A DNA stretch of 64,000 bases from Thalassovita autumnalis (GCF_001458255.1 NZ_CYSB01000040.1:62001-126000); one strand, 5' to 3'; shown: positions 28,051 through 39,954, counted from the stretch's first letter. The notes: generated by a model from the letters alone, not told the origin. Made by a program: numbers and translations.

Positions 28051-30708
28051 TTAGCCTTTGATCGCGGCCTCTGCGGCTGCAATGGCGGCATCGGCATTTG
28101 CGGCGTCTTTGCCCCCGCCCTGCGCCATGTCGGGACGACCACCGCCGCCTTTGCCGCCCAGTTCCGGCACCGCTGCCTTCACCAGATCCACGGCCGAGAC
28201 TTTGTCAGTTGCGTCTTTGGTCACCCCTGCGGCCACCGCAACCTTACCGCCCGTGTCTGCGATCAGCAGAACCGCACCGGAGCCCAGACGTTCCTTATGC
28301 TCATCGATCAGCGCCGGCAGATCTTTGCCCGACACGCCTGAGAGCACCTGCGCGATGAACTTCACGCCGTTGATCTCTTTGACCTCAGCGCCGCCACCCT
28401 GACCGGCACCGCCGGCCATGGCCAATTCACGGCGCAGCTGAGCCACCTCATTCTGCAGCGCCTTGCGTTCGCCCATCAGCGCATCCACACGTTCCGCCAC
28501 CTCGCTTGGCTGCGCCTTCAGCGCCCCCATGATGGTGGCCAGCGTGTCGGCCTGCTGCCCCAGATGATCCAGCGCCGCCTGACCTGTCAGCGCCTCAATC
28601 CGGCGCACCCCTGCCGAGGATGCCGAATCCCCCAGGATCACCAGCGCGCCAATGTCGCCGGTCTGTTTCACATGGGTGCCGCCGCACAGCTCGATCGAAT
28701 AGGTGGTGCCGTCCTGGCCTTTGCCAGTTGCGGCCTGCCCCATCGAGACAACGCGCACCTCATCACCGTATTTCTCACCAAACAGCGCCTGCGCACCGAT
28801 GTCACGGGCGTCATCCGGCGTCATGATCCGGGTTTCAACCGCGGTGTTTTGGCGGATGTAATGGTTCACATCGGCGCCGACTTTGGCCAGTTCCTCCGCC
28901 GACAGGGCTTTGGCATGGCTGAAGTCAAACCGCAGACGATCCGGCGCGTTGAGCGAGCCACGCTGCGCCACGTGATCCCCCAGCGCTTCGCGCAGGGCTT
29001 CGTGCAGCAGGTGGGTGGCCGAGTGATTGGCCCGGATTGCGCTGCGACGGTCATGATCCACAACCAACTGCGCCGCGGCGCCTTTGGTGATCTCACCTTC
29101 GGTGACTTCGGCGATATGGATGAACACGCCAGCCGCTTTGCGGGTGTCGGTGATGCGGGCTGCGCCGGCCTCGGTTTTCAGCACACCGGTGTCGCCCACC
29201 TGACCGCCGCTTTCTGCATAAAACGGTGTCTGGTTTACCGCGATCTGCACCTTGGCACCCTTGGCTGCGGTCTCAACCTCCGCACCCTCCTGCACCAGCG
29301 CCACAACCTGACCTTCGGCCTCTTCAGTGTCATAGCCCAGGAATTCCGTTACGCCGGCGTTTTCCGCCACGTCGAACCAAACGGTGGCATCCGCCGCCTC
29401 GCCCGAACCGGCCCAGGCCGCGCGCGCTTTGGCTTTCTGCTCTTCCATCGCGGCGTCAAAGCCATCGGTGTCCACGGTCAAGCCCTTTTCACGCAGCGCG
29501 TCCTGCGTCAGGTCCAGCGGGAAACCGTAGGTGTCATAAAGTTTGAACGCGGTTGCGCCGTTTAGCGCATCGCCTTCACCAAGGTCGGCCACTTCGCCGT
29601 CCAGCAACTTTAGGCCACGGTCCAGGGTCTGTTTGAAACGGGTTTCTTCCAGACGCAGGGTTTCTTCGATCATCAGCTGCGCCTGACGCAGCTCAGGATA
29701 GGCTTCGCCCATCTGGCTGACCAGCGATGGCACCAGCTGATGCATGACCGGATCCTTCGCGCCCAAGAGGTGCGCGTGACGCATGGCACGACGCATGATG
29801 CGACGCAGCACATAGCCCCGGCCATCATTAGACGGCATCACCCCGTCGGCAATCAGGAAGGAGGTGGAGCGCAGGTGGTCCGCGATCACCCGGTGATGCA
29901 CGTTTTGATCACCATAGGGATCAACATTGGTCACATGCGCCGAGGCTTCGATCAGCGCTTTGAACAGGTCGGTGTCATAGTTGTCATGGCTGCCTTGCAG
30001 CAGCGCGCCGATACGTTCCAGCCCCATGCCGGTGTCGATCGACTGCATATCGAGATCAGTCATCGATCCATCTTCGAAACGCTCATTCTGCATGAAGACT
30101 ACGTTCCAGATCTCAATGAACCGGTCGCCATCTTCCTCCGGGCTGCCCGGAGGGCCACCCCAGATATGGTCGCCGTGGTCATAGAAAATTTCGGTGCAGG
30201 GGCCGCAAGGACCGGTCGGCCCCATCTGCCAGAAGTTGTCTGACGTGGCGATGCGGATGATCCGGTCTTCGGGCACGCCGAGTTTTTTCCACATCTCAAA
30301 GGCTTCGTCATCGGTGTGGTAAACCGTGGTCAGCAGCCGCGATTTGTCGATGCCAAACTCTTTGGTCACCAGTTCCCAGGCAAACGGAATGGCTTCTTTT
30401 TTGAAGTAGTCACCAAAGCTAAAGTTGCCCAGCATCTCAAAGAAGGTGTGGTGACGCGCGGTATAGCCCACGTTGTCCAGGTCATTGTGTTTACCGCCAG
30501 CGCGCACACATTTCTGCGCCGTGGTGGCGCGGGTGTAATCGCGTTTTTCCACCCCGGTGAAACAGTTTTTGAACTGCACCATGCCAGAGTTGGTAAACAT
30601 CAGCGTCGGGTCGTTGCGCGGCACCAACGGGCTGGAAGAGACAATCTCATGCCCCTGTTTCTGGAAGTAGTTCAGAAAGGTCGAACGGATTTCGTTAAGA
30701 CTGGGCAT
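28051..30708 (-). CDS. alaS: Alanyl-tRNA synthetase
   Basis: Class II synthetase charging tRNA-Ala, 885 residues. Order of parts: aminoacylation core from [15 protein letters not shown] with the motif 2 region [20 protein letters not shown], tRNA-recognition helices, the editing domain with metal motifs [11 protein letters not shown] and [13 protein letters not shown], then a coiled-coil/C-Ala region rich in glycine before [15 protein letters not shown]. The ATG at 30708 matches the family N-terminus; an upstream in-frame start adds 30 unrelated residues. recA lies 177 bases upstream in the same direction. Confidence 0.97.
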   Translation of the reverse strand: MPSLNEIRSTFLNYFQKQGHEIVSSSPLVPRNDPTLMFTNSGMVQFKNCFTGVEKRDYTRATTAQKCVRAGGKHNDLDNVGYTARHHTFFEMLGNFSFGDYFKKEAIPFAWELVTKEFGIDKSRLLTTVYHTDDEAFEMWKKLGVPEDRIIRIATSDNFWQMGPTGPCGPCTEIFYDHGDHIWGGPPGSPEEDGDRFIEIWNVVFMQNERFEDGSMTDLDMQSIDTGMGLERIGALLQGSHDNYDTDLFKALIEASAHVTNVDPYGDQNVHHRVIADHLRSTSFLIADGVMPSNDGRGYVLRRIMRRAMRHAHLLGAKDPVMHQLVPSLVSQMGEAYPELRQAQLMIEETLRLEETRFKQTLDRGLKLLDGEVADLGEGDALNGATAFKLYDTYGFPLDLTQDALREKGLTVDTDGFDAAMEEQKAKARAAWAGSGEAADATVWFDVAENAGVTEFLGYDTEEAEGQVVALVQEGAEVETAAKGAKVQIAVNQTPFYAESGGQVGDTGVLKTEAGAARITDTRKAAGVFIHIAEVTEGEITKGAAAQLVVDHDRRSAIRANHSATHLLHEALREALGDHVAQRGSLNAPDRLRFDFSHAKALSAEELAKVGADVNHYIRQNTAVETRIMTPDDARDIGAQALFGEKYGDEVRVVSMGQAATGKGQDGTTYSIELCGGTHVKQTGDIGALVILGDSASSAGVRRIEALTGQAALDHLGQQADTLATIMGALKAQPSEVAERVDALMGERKALQNEVAQLRRELAMAGGAGQGGGAEVKEINGVKFIAQVLSGVSGKDLPALIDEHKERLGSGAVLLIADTGGKVAVAAGVTKDATDKVSAVDLVKAAVPELGGKGGGGRPDMAQGGGKDAANADAAIAAAEAAIKG

Positions 30709-30884
30709 TGGCCTGAAGTTCCCCAATGGATCGGTTTCAGGCTGATGTATCCGCCCCACTGGCCCATGTCCACAGCAAGTAAAGGGCCGGTGACGCATTG
30801 CGCCCCGGCCCTGTGGATTTTGTCACAATTCCTTACGGAACTGATTTTGGATCTGATCCGAAGCGGCGGGCCGCTTTGTGGCGA

Positions 30885-31952
30885 TCAAGCCTCTAGGATG
30901 TCGTCGTCATCCTTATCCATGTCAAAGTCCAACCCATGTGCGGCGCGGATCTTATCCTCGATCTCATGGGCGACATCTGGATTGTCGCGCAGGAACTGTT
31001 TGGCGTTCTCACGGCCCTGCCCCAGACGGTCATCCGCGTAGGAGAACCAGGCACCGGATTTATCAACCACCCCAGCCTTCACACCTAGGTCCAGCAATTC
31101 ACCGGTTTTGGAGATGCCTTCGCCATACATGATGTCAAACTCAACCTGTTTGAACGGCGGCGAGACTTTGTTCTTAACCACTTTGACGCGGGTGGCGTTG
31201 CCGACCACTTCGTCACGGTCCTTGATCGCGCCGATACGGCGGATGTCCAGACGGACCGACGAATAGAATTTCAACGCGTTGCCACCGGTGGTGGTTTCCG
31301 GGCTGCCGAACATCACGCCGATTTTCATCCGGATCTGGTTGATGAAGATCACCATACAATTGGACCGGTTGATCGAGCCGGTCAACTTGCGCATCGCCTG
31401 GCTCATCAGACGGGCCTGCACACCAACGTTGCTGTCGCCCATGTCGCCCTCCAGCTCGGATTTCGGCGTCAGCGCCGCAACCGAATCGACAACAACCATG
31501 CTGACAGCGCCCGAACGCACCAGCGTGTCGACAATCTCCAGTGCCTGTTCACCGGTGTCCGGCTGGCTGATCAGCAGCTCATCAAGGTTAACACCCAGCT
31601 TTTTGGCATATTGCGGGTCCAACGCGTGTTCCGCGTCCACAAAGGCACAAATGCCGCCTTTTTTTTGCTCTTCCGCAACACAATGCAGCGTCAACGTGGT
31701 CTTGCCTGAGCTTTCAGGACCGTAGATTTCAACGATCCGACCCTTCGGCAGGCCCCCAATGCCAAGGGCAATATCCAGCCCCAGCGACCCGGTGGAAGTT
31801 GCCTCAATCTCAGGCGCGACATTGTCGCCACCCAGTTTCATGATTGAGCCTTTGCCGAACTGACGTTCGATCTGTGCCAGGGCGCTATCCAGCGCCTTCT
31901 GCTTGTCCGCGTTACGTTTGCTGTCCATCGAAAGAAGATCTGCCGTTGCCAT
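30885..31952 (-). CDS. recA: Recombinase RecA
   Basis: Filament-forming ATPase for homologous recombination and for triggering LexA self-cleavage. The 355 residues show Walker [11 protein letters not shown] (78-87), the VDAEHALDP block and, later, the loop 2 region [17 protein letters not shown], with an acidic C-terminal tail ([12 protein letters not shown]). AAGGAAA lies 9 bases before the ATG. A consensus LexA box sits about 50 bases upstream, so SOS control is expected. Confidence 0.99.
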   Translation of the reverse strand: MATADLLSMDSKRNADKQKALDSALAQIERQFGKGSIMKLGGDNVAPEIEATSTGSLGLDIALGIGGLPKGRIVEIYGPESSGKTTLTLHCVAEEQKKGGICAFVDAEHALDPQYAKKLGVNLDELLISQPDTGEQALEIVDTLVRSGAVSMVVVDSVAALTPKSELEGDMGDSNVGVQARLMSQAMRKLTGSINRSNCMVIFINQIRMKIGVMFGSPETTTGGNALKFYSSVRLDIRRIGAIKDRDEVVGNATRVKVVKNKVSPPFKQVEFDIMYGEGISKTGELLDLGVKAGVVDKSGAWFSYADDRLGQGRENAKQFLRDNPDVAHEIEDKIRAAHGLDFDMDKDDDDILEA

Positions 31953-32001
31953 TGTTCGATTTCCTTATCCCACAGCCGCAGCCCCGCGGCAATCCCTGGA
32001 T

Positions 32002-32016
32002 GTTCCTATCTTGTTC
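32002..32016 (-). promoter_or_regulatory. LexA (SOS) box of recA
   Basis: GTTC, seven bases, GTTC on the plus strand (GAAC-N7-GAAC reading toward recA), the established alphaproteobacterial LexA operator. It lies 49 bases upstream of the recA ATG. Confidence 0.85.
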
Positions 32017-32145
32017 TCAAATTCAGATATGAGACCAAAACAAGAACACTGCAAGTTTTTTTTCTGCCTAGGATATTTTGCCAAACCAGTTAAGGAATGG
32101 TTTATAGAAGGTAGATAATCGCAAAAATGATGAGGTCTGCCGCGC

Positions 32146-32742
32146 ATGCTGGTGTTTTGGAAGCAGAATTTGGTGTTCCTGTCGGTGCCCAAAACCGGAA
32201 CCACGGCCTTTGAAAAGGCACTGGCGCCGCTTGCGTCCATGTCGGTACAGGATCCACCCGAGCTGAAACACGCGCCGCTTTACCGCTACAATCGTTTCTT
32301 TCGCCCGATGTTCGAAAAGGTCTGCAACACCGAGTTGGAGACCCTGGCGGTGATGCGCGAACCGGTCAGTTGGCTGGGCAGCTGGTATCGATATCGGCGC
32401 CGGCCGTTCCTGTCGGGGCGTCCGAATTCCACCGAAAACGTCAGTTTTGATGAGTTCGTGCAGGCCTATTGTCAGGGTGACACCCCTGCCTTTGCCCGCG
32501 TGGGCAGTCAGGCCAAGTTTCTGGAGCCTCGTCCAAACGGCACTAGGGTGACGCATTTGTTCCGCTATGAGGATCAAGCACCGCTGCGCCAATTCCTTGA
32601 AACCCGGCTGGATTGCCAGCTGGACCTTGATCGCACAAATGTCTCTCCCGACATGGCCCTGGATCTGAGCCCCAAAACCCGCGCGAAGCTTGAACGGAAA
32701 TACGCAGCGGATTTTGAACTGTGGCATAGCATTGGCGTATAA
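32146..32742 (+). CDS. Sulfotransferase-like protein
   Basis: 198-residue protein with a P-loop-like phosphosulfate-binding strand-loop LVFLSVPKTGTTAFEKAL (9-26) and a 3'-phosphate-type motif MREPVSWLGSWYRYR, the hallmarks of PAPS-dependent sulfotransferases. The rest is short: many family members have 250-300 residues, so the acceptor-binding part is reduced. It is transcribed divergently from recA and its upstream region includes the recA LexA box. The sulfate acceptor is unknown. The ribosome-binding site is poor (AGG 10 bases upstream). Confidence 0.8.
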   Translation: MLVFWKQNLVFLSVPKTGTTAFEKALAPLASMSVQDPPELKHAPLYRYNRFFRPMFEKVCNTELETLAVMREPVSWLGSWYRYRRRPFLSGRPNSTENVSFDEFVQAYCQGDTPAFARVGSQAKFLEPRPNGTRVTHLFRYEDQAPLRQFLETRLDCQLDLDRTNVSPDMALDLSPKTRAKLERKYAADFELWHSIGV

Positions 32743-32752
32743 CGCCCTGCCG

Positions 32753-35077
32753 CTACTGTAAGAATTGATTTTGAACGGTCTCGGTCAGCGCCTCCAGTGA
32801 AAATGGTTTGGGTAGGAACTGCGCCTGCACAATGTCGTCATGGCCCCCGTCAAAAGCCTCTTCGGCGTAGCCCGAAACAAACACCACCCGCACATCGGGG
32901 CGTTCTTCAAGCGCTTGCCGTACCCAGGTAGGGCCATCTAACCCCGGCATGATGACATCGGTCAAAAACACATCGACCTGCAGCGCCGGATCCTTAAGAA
33001 TTTCCAAAGCCTCTTCGGCATGGGCGGCTTCAATCACGGTGAAGCCAGAGAGCCGCAGTGCGCGCGAGGCAAAGGCCCGTACCGGCGCTTCATCTTCCAC
33101 CAAGAGCACAACGCCCTGCCCTTGTATCTGCGCATTGTTTGGACGCGCGGGGACAGGCTTGGCCTCTATCGGTTCCTGCACGGCGGGGAACATCAGTGAA
33201 AACCGGGTGCCCTCCCCTTCGACACTGTCGACAAATACATAGCCGCCACTTTGTTTCACGATGCCATAGACCGTGGCCAATCCCAGACCGGTGCCTTCGC
33301 CAGTGCGTTTGGTGGTGTAAAAGGGCTCAAACACCTTTTGCAACTTCTCCGGCGCGATGCCGCAGCCGCGATCTTCAACCTCAACCAACAGGTATTCGCC
33401 AATAGGAACTGTGACCTGGTCACGTTTCATCGGGGTGACGACCATTTGGTTGGTCGCTGTGATCGTCACGTCACCCTGCCCCCCCATCGCGTCGCGCGCG
33501 TTGACCACAAGGTTCATCATCACCTGTTCCAGCTGCCGGCGATCCGCGCGCATATTGCTGAGCATCGCGTCGACATCGATCACGACCTGCATTTTTTCAC
33601 CCACAAGGCGGTTCAGCAGGTGGCCAAGGTCGCCCAGAACCTCTTGCAAATCCAAAACCTCAGGCCGCAGGGTCTGTTTGCGCGAAAACGCCAGAAGCTG
33701 GCCGACTAGAGCGGCGGCCCGGTTGGCGTTTTGGCGGATCTGCACCAGGTCTGCAAAATCCCCGTCGCCCTCATCGCGGTGCTGCATCAACAGGTCACAA
33801 TGGCCGGAAATCGCGGTCAGAAGATTGTTGAAATCATGCGCAATTCCCCCCGCAAGCTCCCCAATCGCCTGCATTTTCTGACTTTGGGCAAATTGTTCCT
33901 CCAGCGTTTTGATGGCCGTTGCATCGCTCAGCACCGCGAGCAGCCTGCGGCCGTCACTTTGCACCACCCGGGTTAAAGAAACCTGAACGAAGTGATCGCC
34001 GCCGCTTTGTTTAACCCGCAGAAATTCTGACTGGTGTGTCGTGCCTTCGTCCAATGAAAGCTTGAGCCAATCCCGCACCGGGCGGCCCGGCCCCTCCAGC
34101 AGGTCCTCCAGAAAGCGAGGTTCGGACATATCGATGCCCAGCAGCGTCTGCGCTGCCTCATTCGCCCCCAAAATCTGCCCCACCGGATCCAGCCGCAGGA
34201 TCGCCAAGGGCAGCAAATCCAAGGCAGAATCCCCAACGTTGCCCCGCGCCACCCGGTCGCCGGCAAGGATCGGGAGAAAATAGACCTCACGCCGCCCCAT
34301 GGTCTGATCGACCATATGAACAAGGCAATTGCGCGGTCCTTCCGACGACAAGGCAAGGGAGAAACCGCCACTTTCCAATGGCAGCTCGGGAAACACACGC
34401 TCCAATGAGCGCGGTCGGGCACCGCAAAACTGCCGTGCGGCGTCATTCATAAACAAAATCACATTGCCCCGACCAATGGTCAGCATCGGCAACCCTGTGC
34501 CGGACCGCTGCCGTGCCGGACCTGCCCCCACATCCTCCATCCGCCACAAAAAGCTATCCTTGTCAAAGCGATGCACGGTCAGGCGCAGGTGTCCACGGCG
34601 GGTCACCACATCTTCGCTGGCGGAGCCAAGTTGACTGGCCTGCGCCTGCAGCCGCATCAGCAGGGTTGCCGGTTTGGCAAAAACCTCTTGCAGGGCATCT
34701 GCAACGGTCAGCAAGGGGCCGTTTGGGAACCGTTTGTGACCGGCTTCATTCACGTAATGCACCCGGCCCAAGGCATCCGAAACCAACGTGGGCGCCGCAT
34801 CGTATTTCAAAATGCGCGCCGACCGTTTCAGTTTTCGGTGGCGCATTTGGGCGTAAAGAGCGGTGCCAACAGTGGCGAAACAACTGACCCCCAGCAGGCT
34901 AAAGCCAAAGGCCGCCAGCTGCTTGCCCAAATCCTCTGAAACAATAAGCGCAGCCAGGAGAAAACAGCCGCCAAGCACCGCGCATAGGGCCACGCCCCAG
35001 CTGTTGCCAGGGTTGACCGCACCACCTGCCGAAATGGAGGATGGGGGCGTGCCAGACTGAAGTTCCTGTGACTGCAC
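32753..35077 (-). CDS. cckA: Hybrid sensor histidine kinase CckA
   Basis: Membrane phosphorelay kinase that, through ChpT, controls phosphorylation of CtrA and hence motility and gene-transfer-agent programmes in Rhodobacterales. From GTG 35077 the protein has 774 residues: two membrane helices (about 28-76), two PAS-like regions, HisKA with the phospho-His414 in GELAGGIAHDFNNLLTAISG, an ATPase with FEPFYTTKRTGEGTGLGLATV, and a receiver with phospho-Asp707 in VFLTDVIMPGLDG. GTG 35077 has GAGG 8 bases upstream; TTG 35095 is the alternative. There is no ATG near the N-terminus. Confidence 0.93.
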   Translation of the reverse strand: MQSQELQSGTPPSSISAGGAVNPGNSWGVALCAVLGGCFLLAALIVSEDLGKQLAAFGFSLLGVSCFATVGTALYAQMRHRKLKRSARILKYDAAPTLVSDALGRVHYVNEAGHKRFPNGPLLTVADALQEVFAKPATLLMRLQAQASQLGSASEDVVTRRGHLRLTVHRFDKDSFLWRMEDVGAGPARQRSGTGLPMLTIGRGNVILFMNDAARQFCGARPRSLERVFPELPLESGGFSLALSSEGPRNCLVHMVDQTMGRREVYFLPILAGDRVARGNVGDSALDLLPLAILRLDPVGQILGANEAAQTLLGIDMSEPRFLEDLLEGPGRPVRDWLKLSLDEGTTHQSEFLRVKQSGGDHFVQVSLTRVVQSDGRRLLAVLSDATAIKTLEEQFAQSQKMQAIGELAGGIAHDFNNLLTAISGHCDLLMQHRDEGDGDFADLVQIRQNANRAAALVGQLLAFSRKQTLRPEVLDLQEVLGDLGHLLNRLVGEKMQVVIDVDAMLSNMRADRRQLEQVMMNLVVNARDAMGGQGDVTITATNQMVVTPMKRDQVTVPIGEYLLVEVEDRGCGIAPEKLQKVFEPFYTTKRTGEGTGLGLATVYGIVKQSGGYVFVDSVEGEGTRFSLMFPAVQEPIEAKPVPARPNNAQIQGQGVVLLVEDEAPVRAFASRALRLSGFTVIEAAHAEEALEILKDPALQVDVFLTDVIMPGLDGPTWVRQALEERPDVRVVFVSGYAEEAFDGGHDDIVQAQFLPKPFSLEALTETVQNQFLQ

Positions 35078-35178
35078 CAATAGCGCCTCGCTCAATTGCT
35101 TCGGTCGACTTTTGCAGCAAAGACTTAATCAACTATGAATAATTTAGGTTAATTTACGCAACGAAGAGTTGCGCAGCC

Positions 35179-36336
35179 CTAGGCCCCTGTCAAGATCGAC
35201 AGGTGGAAACCATCCCCGTCCTCCCCCGGGATCCAGGTCTTTTGGAAGGTTGCCGCGAAGGCAGGATTTTGGGCTAAAAACTGGTCAACACGGGCGGTGT
35301 TTTCACGATCAAAAACCGAGCATGTGGCATAGGCCAAGGTCCCACCGGGTGCCAGAAGCGTCGCTGCCCGTTCTAGGATTTCATCCTGCAAGCGGTTCAA
35401 ACCCCGTAGCTTTTCCTCGCTCAGGGCCCACTTTCCCTCTGGCGCGCGGCGCCAACTGCCGCTGCCGGAACAGGGCACATCGCAGAGCACCAGATCAAAA
35501 GGCGCCTCGGCCTCAGGGGATTTGGTAACCGTGATCTTCACCCCGGCGCGTTTGGCACGATCGGGCAGATCCCGCAGCCGCTGCGGATGCGCGTCATAGG
35601 CATAAAAGCTGCCATTAACCTTACCGGCCATGGCCAGTGATTTACCACCACCACCCGCGCAAAGATCAAGGATCCGCATGCCATCGCGCAGCGGCAGGGC
35701 CTCAACCACCGCCTGACTGGCACCATCCTGAAGCTCCACTAGACCGTTGCGATAGGCCTCAGAATTGTTGATCCGGCGGGCACCTTCAACAACCCGCAAA
35801 GCGGTAGGTGCCACATCCGCGGTGACTGCAACGATGCCTTCATCGGCCAGCTTGGTGATCGCGGTATTGCGGTCCAATTTGCGGCTGTTCACCCGCAGCA
35901 TTACCGGGGCGCGGTGGCGCAGCACTTCGCCATAAGCCTCTGTTTTGTCGCCCAGGCTTTGCTTCACCTCTGGCAGCAGCCAGTCGGGCAAATCCAAGGC
36001 ATCAGCGCCTTCCGCTGGTTGGCCGGCGGTTTGCTCGGCCGCGCTTAGACCTTCGGGCGCGTGACCTTCGCCGGAAAAAACACTCGCAGGATCAATCCCC
36101 TGCTGCCGGATCAGCCCCAGAATCATCGCGCGACCGGTGCTGCCGCCGCCCCAGACGCCCACGCTGCGTTTGCGGCGCAGCACGTCAAACACATGATCGC
36201 GGATCGCCGCCCGATCTTTGGAGCCCGCAAAACGCGAGCGCCGCGCCCACGTGGTCAGCGCCTTTTCGGCCGGGGTACCGGCAAGAACCTGATCGATGAT
36301 CTCAATGGCGGCGCCGTAGCGGGCGGCTGGGGTCAT
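35179..36336 (-). CDS. RsmB/NSUN-family rRNA (cytosine-5-)-methyltransferase
   Basis: 385-residue S-adenosylmethionine-dependent RNA m5C methyltransferase. An N-terminal NusB-like helical part precedes the Rossmann domain with ILDLCAGGGGKSLAMAG. Both catalytic cysteines are seen: the motif IV one in LCDVPCSGSGSWRR and the motif VI one in LAYATCSVFDREN. The 16S target C967 is inferred from RsmB. ATG 36336 was chosen because GAGGACC lies upstream; the open frame begins 19 codons earlier without support. It is just upstream of, and in line with, cckA (101-base gap). Confidence 0.9.
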   Translation of the reverse strand: MTPAARYGAAIEIIDQVLAGTPAEKALTTWARRSRFAGSKDRAAIRDHVFDVLRRKRSVGVWGGGSTGRAMILGLIRQQGIDPASVFSGEGHAPEGLSAAEQTAGQPAEGADALDLPDWLLPEVKQSLGDKTEAYGEVLRHRAPVMLRVNSRKLDRNTAITKLADEGIVAVTADVAPTALRVVEGARRINNSEAYRNGLVELQDGASQAVVEALPLRDGMRILDLCAGGGGKSLAMAGKVNGSFYAYDAHPQRLRDLPDRAKRAGVKITVTKSPEAEAPFDLVLCDVPCSGSGSWRRAPEGKWALSEEKLRGLNRLQDEILERAATLLAPGGTLAYATCSVFDRENTARVDQFLAQNPAFAATFQKTWIPGEDGDGFHLSILTGA

Positions 36337-36497
36337 GGCTTGGTCCTCATCTGGGCGGTGGGCGTCAGTTCCTGGCGGGAATATCAGTGGCACCGTGGCG
36401 CTTCAAGGTACCTGCGTTGCGCGCCGCCAGCCCGTCAGACTTGACCCGGTAAACCTATGTGGCACAAGCGCAGACAGATTTCAGGAAGGAGAAGACC

Positions 36498-36842
36498 ATG
36501 ATCGAACGCATGCACACCGGTCAGCGGATGAGCAAGATCGTCAAACACAACGGCACGGTTTACCTGTGCGGACAGGTCGGCAAGGCCGAAGATGACATCG
36601 CCGGACAGACCCGTGAGTGCCTGGCGCGCGTTGACGCCCTGCTGGCCGAGGCGGGATCCAGCAAAGAGCAGATCCTGCAGGCCATCGTCTGGGTGTCAGA
36701 CATGAAGAACTTTGCCGCGATGAATGAGGTTTGGGATGCCTGGGCGCCGGAAGGTCACGCCCCTGCCCGCGCCTGTGGCGAAGCGAAGCTGGCCCGGCCG
36801 GAACTATTGGTTGAGGTCATCATCACCGCGGCTTGTGACTAA
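36498..36842 (+). CDS. RidA family protein
   Basis: 114-residue YjgF/YER057c/UK114 protein; RidA members speed hydrolysis of reactive enamines and imines formed by PLP enzymes. Family features are [20 protein letters not shown] near the front and the C-terminal [20 protein letters not shown], whose Arg binds the substrate carboxylate. AAGGAGAAG lies 6 bases before the ATG. A terminator follows, and guaB converges on it. Which subfamily and substrate apply is not clear. Confidence 0.92.
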   Translation: MIERMHTGQRMSKIVKHNGTVYLCGQVGKAEDDIAGQTRECLARVDALLAEAGSSKEQILQAIVWVSDMKNFAAMNEVWDAWAPEGHAPARACGEAKLARPELLVEVIITAACD

Positions 36843-36870
36843 GCCGCAGCTTCCTAAGTGGCTGAAACGA

Positions 36871-36905
36871 AGAGAGCGCGCGGCAGAAACCACGCGCTCT
36901 TTCTT
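36871..36905 (+). terminator. Intrinsic terminator after the RidA gene
   Basis: AGAGCGCG and CGCGCTCT pair as an 8-bp stem with a 12-base loop and a trailing TTTCTT. A second hairpin, TCCGCCG..CGGCGGA (36919-36939), lies beside the convergent guaB stop but has no T-run. Confidence 0.75.
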
Positions 36906-36949
36906 GTCTGGATCAACGTCCGCCGGATCATTCGGCGGAGCGCGTTGCC

Positions 36950-38407
<1,458 letters not shown>

Positions 38408-38499
38408 TCATGCATAACCCCGTTTGGCGGTGACCCTATGACACAGAAAGCCAGAGGTGGAAAGAGCTGAGAGGGCGCAGAGGCAAAGTTTTCGCTGCA

Positions 38500-38529
38500 G
38501 GTGCAAACTGCACCGGCAAATTGCACCGG
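38500..38529. promoter_or_regulatory. TGCACC repeat cluster between guaB and the CoA-transferase gene
   Basis: GGTGCA-AAC-TGCACC is an inverted repeat at 38500-38514, and TGCACCGG recurs in direct orientation at 38509-38516 and 38522-38529, spaced 13 bases. The cluster lies about 100 bases upstream of guaB and 155 bases upstream of the CoA-transferase gene. It looks like an operator array; the regulator is unknown. Confidence 0.35.
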
Positions 38530-38682
38530 TAATTCGTGGGGAGGATCAGCGAAAATCGGACGCGCCTGATCTGCATCAAGGCCGCCACGTCTGATGGCGC
38601 TATCAACGCGCTGAAACCCGCGACCCTAGGCCGTGTTGCCCTAAATAATGCCCCTAGACCCCGACCCCAGTAGGAACCTGAT

Positions 38683-39837
38683 ATGAGCGCCCCCCTTTCC
38701 GGAATCACCATCCTTGACCTGACCCATGTTCTGGCGGGGCCCTATGCCTCGATGACTTTGGCAGACCTTGGCGCCCGCGTGATCAAGGTGGAACGCCCCG
38801 GCATTGGGGATGACACCCGTGCCTTCCCCCCGTTCAAAGACGGGGAAAGCGCCTATTTCGCCACCATTAACCACGGCAAAGAAAGCATTGCACTCGACCT
38901 GAAAGACAGTGCGGATCGCGCGATCTTTGACCAGTTGCTGGCGCAAAGCGATGTGGTGCTGGAAAACTATCGCCCCGGCGTGATGGAGAAGCTGGGCTAT
39001 GGCTGGGAGGATCTGCACAAACGGTTCCCGGCGCTGATTTACGGCGCGGTTTCTGGCTTTGGCCATACTGGCCCTGAAGCGCTGAAACCGGCCTATGACA
39101 TGGTGGTGCAGGCCCGCGGTGGGGTGATGTCAATCACCGGGGAACGCGACCGCGAACCGGTGCGGGTGGGGGCCTCAATCGGGGATATCGTGGCGGGGAT
39201 GTTTCTGGCCCAGGGCATTCTGGCGGCCCTGCTGCACCGGCGCGACACCGGGTTGGGTCAAAAGATTGATATCGCAATGCTGGATTGCCAGTTGGCGCTG
39301 CTGGAACATGCCATTGCGATCACCTCGGTCACTGGTGAACCACCCCGCCCCTCAGGTGCGCGGCACCCTTCGATCACGCCGTTTGAGACCTTCCACGCCG
39401 AGGACGGATTGTTTGTCATCGCGGCCGGGAATGACGCGCTGTTTGCCCGGTTGTGTCAGGCATTGCAGTTGCCCCTGGCCGATGATCCCCGGTTTGCCAC
39501 CAATCCGGCGCGTTGCGAAAACGCGCGATTGCTGAAGCGGTTGATTGAGGCCGTGACGCTTGGCGCGTCCAAAGCCCATTGGATTGAGGTGCTGACAGCG
39601 GCCGGTGTGCCGACAGGGCCGATCCAAAACGTGGCTGAGGTGATGCAGGACCCGCAGATCCTGGCCCGCAACATGGTGGTTGATGTGTTGGATGCAGAGG
39701 GCACCCCGCGCTACACGGCCGCCGGCAACCCGATCAAAATGTCGGGTCTGAGCGACCCCACAACGCGCAGACCCTCCCCGGCCTTGGACGGCGATCGTGC
39801 GACCATTTTGCGTTGGCTTGAGGGTCAGACCGAATAG
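38683..39837 (+). CDS. CaiB/BaiF family (class III) CoA-transferase
   Basis: 384-residue CoA-transferase that moves CoA between carboxylic acids, working as an interlocked dimer. The N-terminal GITILDLTHVLAGPYASMTL and DLGARVIKVERPG, the ENYRPGVMEKLG block near 94-105 and the expected catalytic Asp168 in GASIGDIVAGM are visible. AGGAAC lies 6-7 bases before the ATG. The substrate acid cannot be deduced: no linked dehydrogenase or ligase is present, and the next gene encodes a ureohydrolase. Confidence 0.93.
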   Translation: MSAPLSGITILDLTHVLAGPYASMTLADLGARVIKVERPGIGDDTRAFPPFKDGESAYFATINHGKESIALDLKDSADRAIFDQLLAQSDVVLENYRPGVMEKLGYGWEDLHKRFPALIYGAVSGFGHTGPEALKPAYDMVVQARGGVMSITGERDREPVRVGASIGDIVAGMFLAQGILAALLHRRDTGLGQKIDIAMLDCQLALLEHAIAITSVTGEPPRPSGARHPSITPFETFHAEDGLFVIAAGNDALFARLCQALQLPLADDPRFATNPARCENARLLKRLIEAVTLGASKAHWIEVLTAAGVPTGPIQNVAEVMQDPQILARNMVVDVLDAEGTPRYTAAGNPIKMSGLSDPTTRRPSPALDGDRATILRWLEGQTE

Positions 39838-39905
39838 GCGGGGCGGGCCATCAAATTGGGCAAGCACCTCTGGCCACTGTAGAAAAGTCGCCCAGCGCCC
39901 GCCCG

Positions 39906-39954
39906 ATGTCGCGCGGCGGCTTGCCAGCACCGCCTGATTTCGCCACGCTGTCCC
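39906..39954 (+). other. Probable N-terminal coding segment of the ureohydrolase, out of frame
   Basis: From ATG 39906 the sequence reads MSRGGLPAPPDFATLS, and after skipping one base in the CCC run (39952-39954) it continues DQDIWEATHGYEGGRLDLPF straight into the ureohydrolase frame. Both parts look like coding sequence for one protein. No ribosome-binding site is visible before 39906. The segment is therefore an inferred frameshifted N-terminus, not a gene by itself. Confidence 0.45.

Noticed and set aside
30861-30876. Hairpin AAGCGG-CGGG-CCGCTT after recA as terminator
   Set aside because: No T-run follows on the recA strand, so it was not called as an intrinsic terminator.
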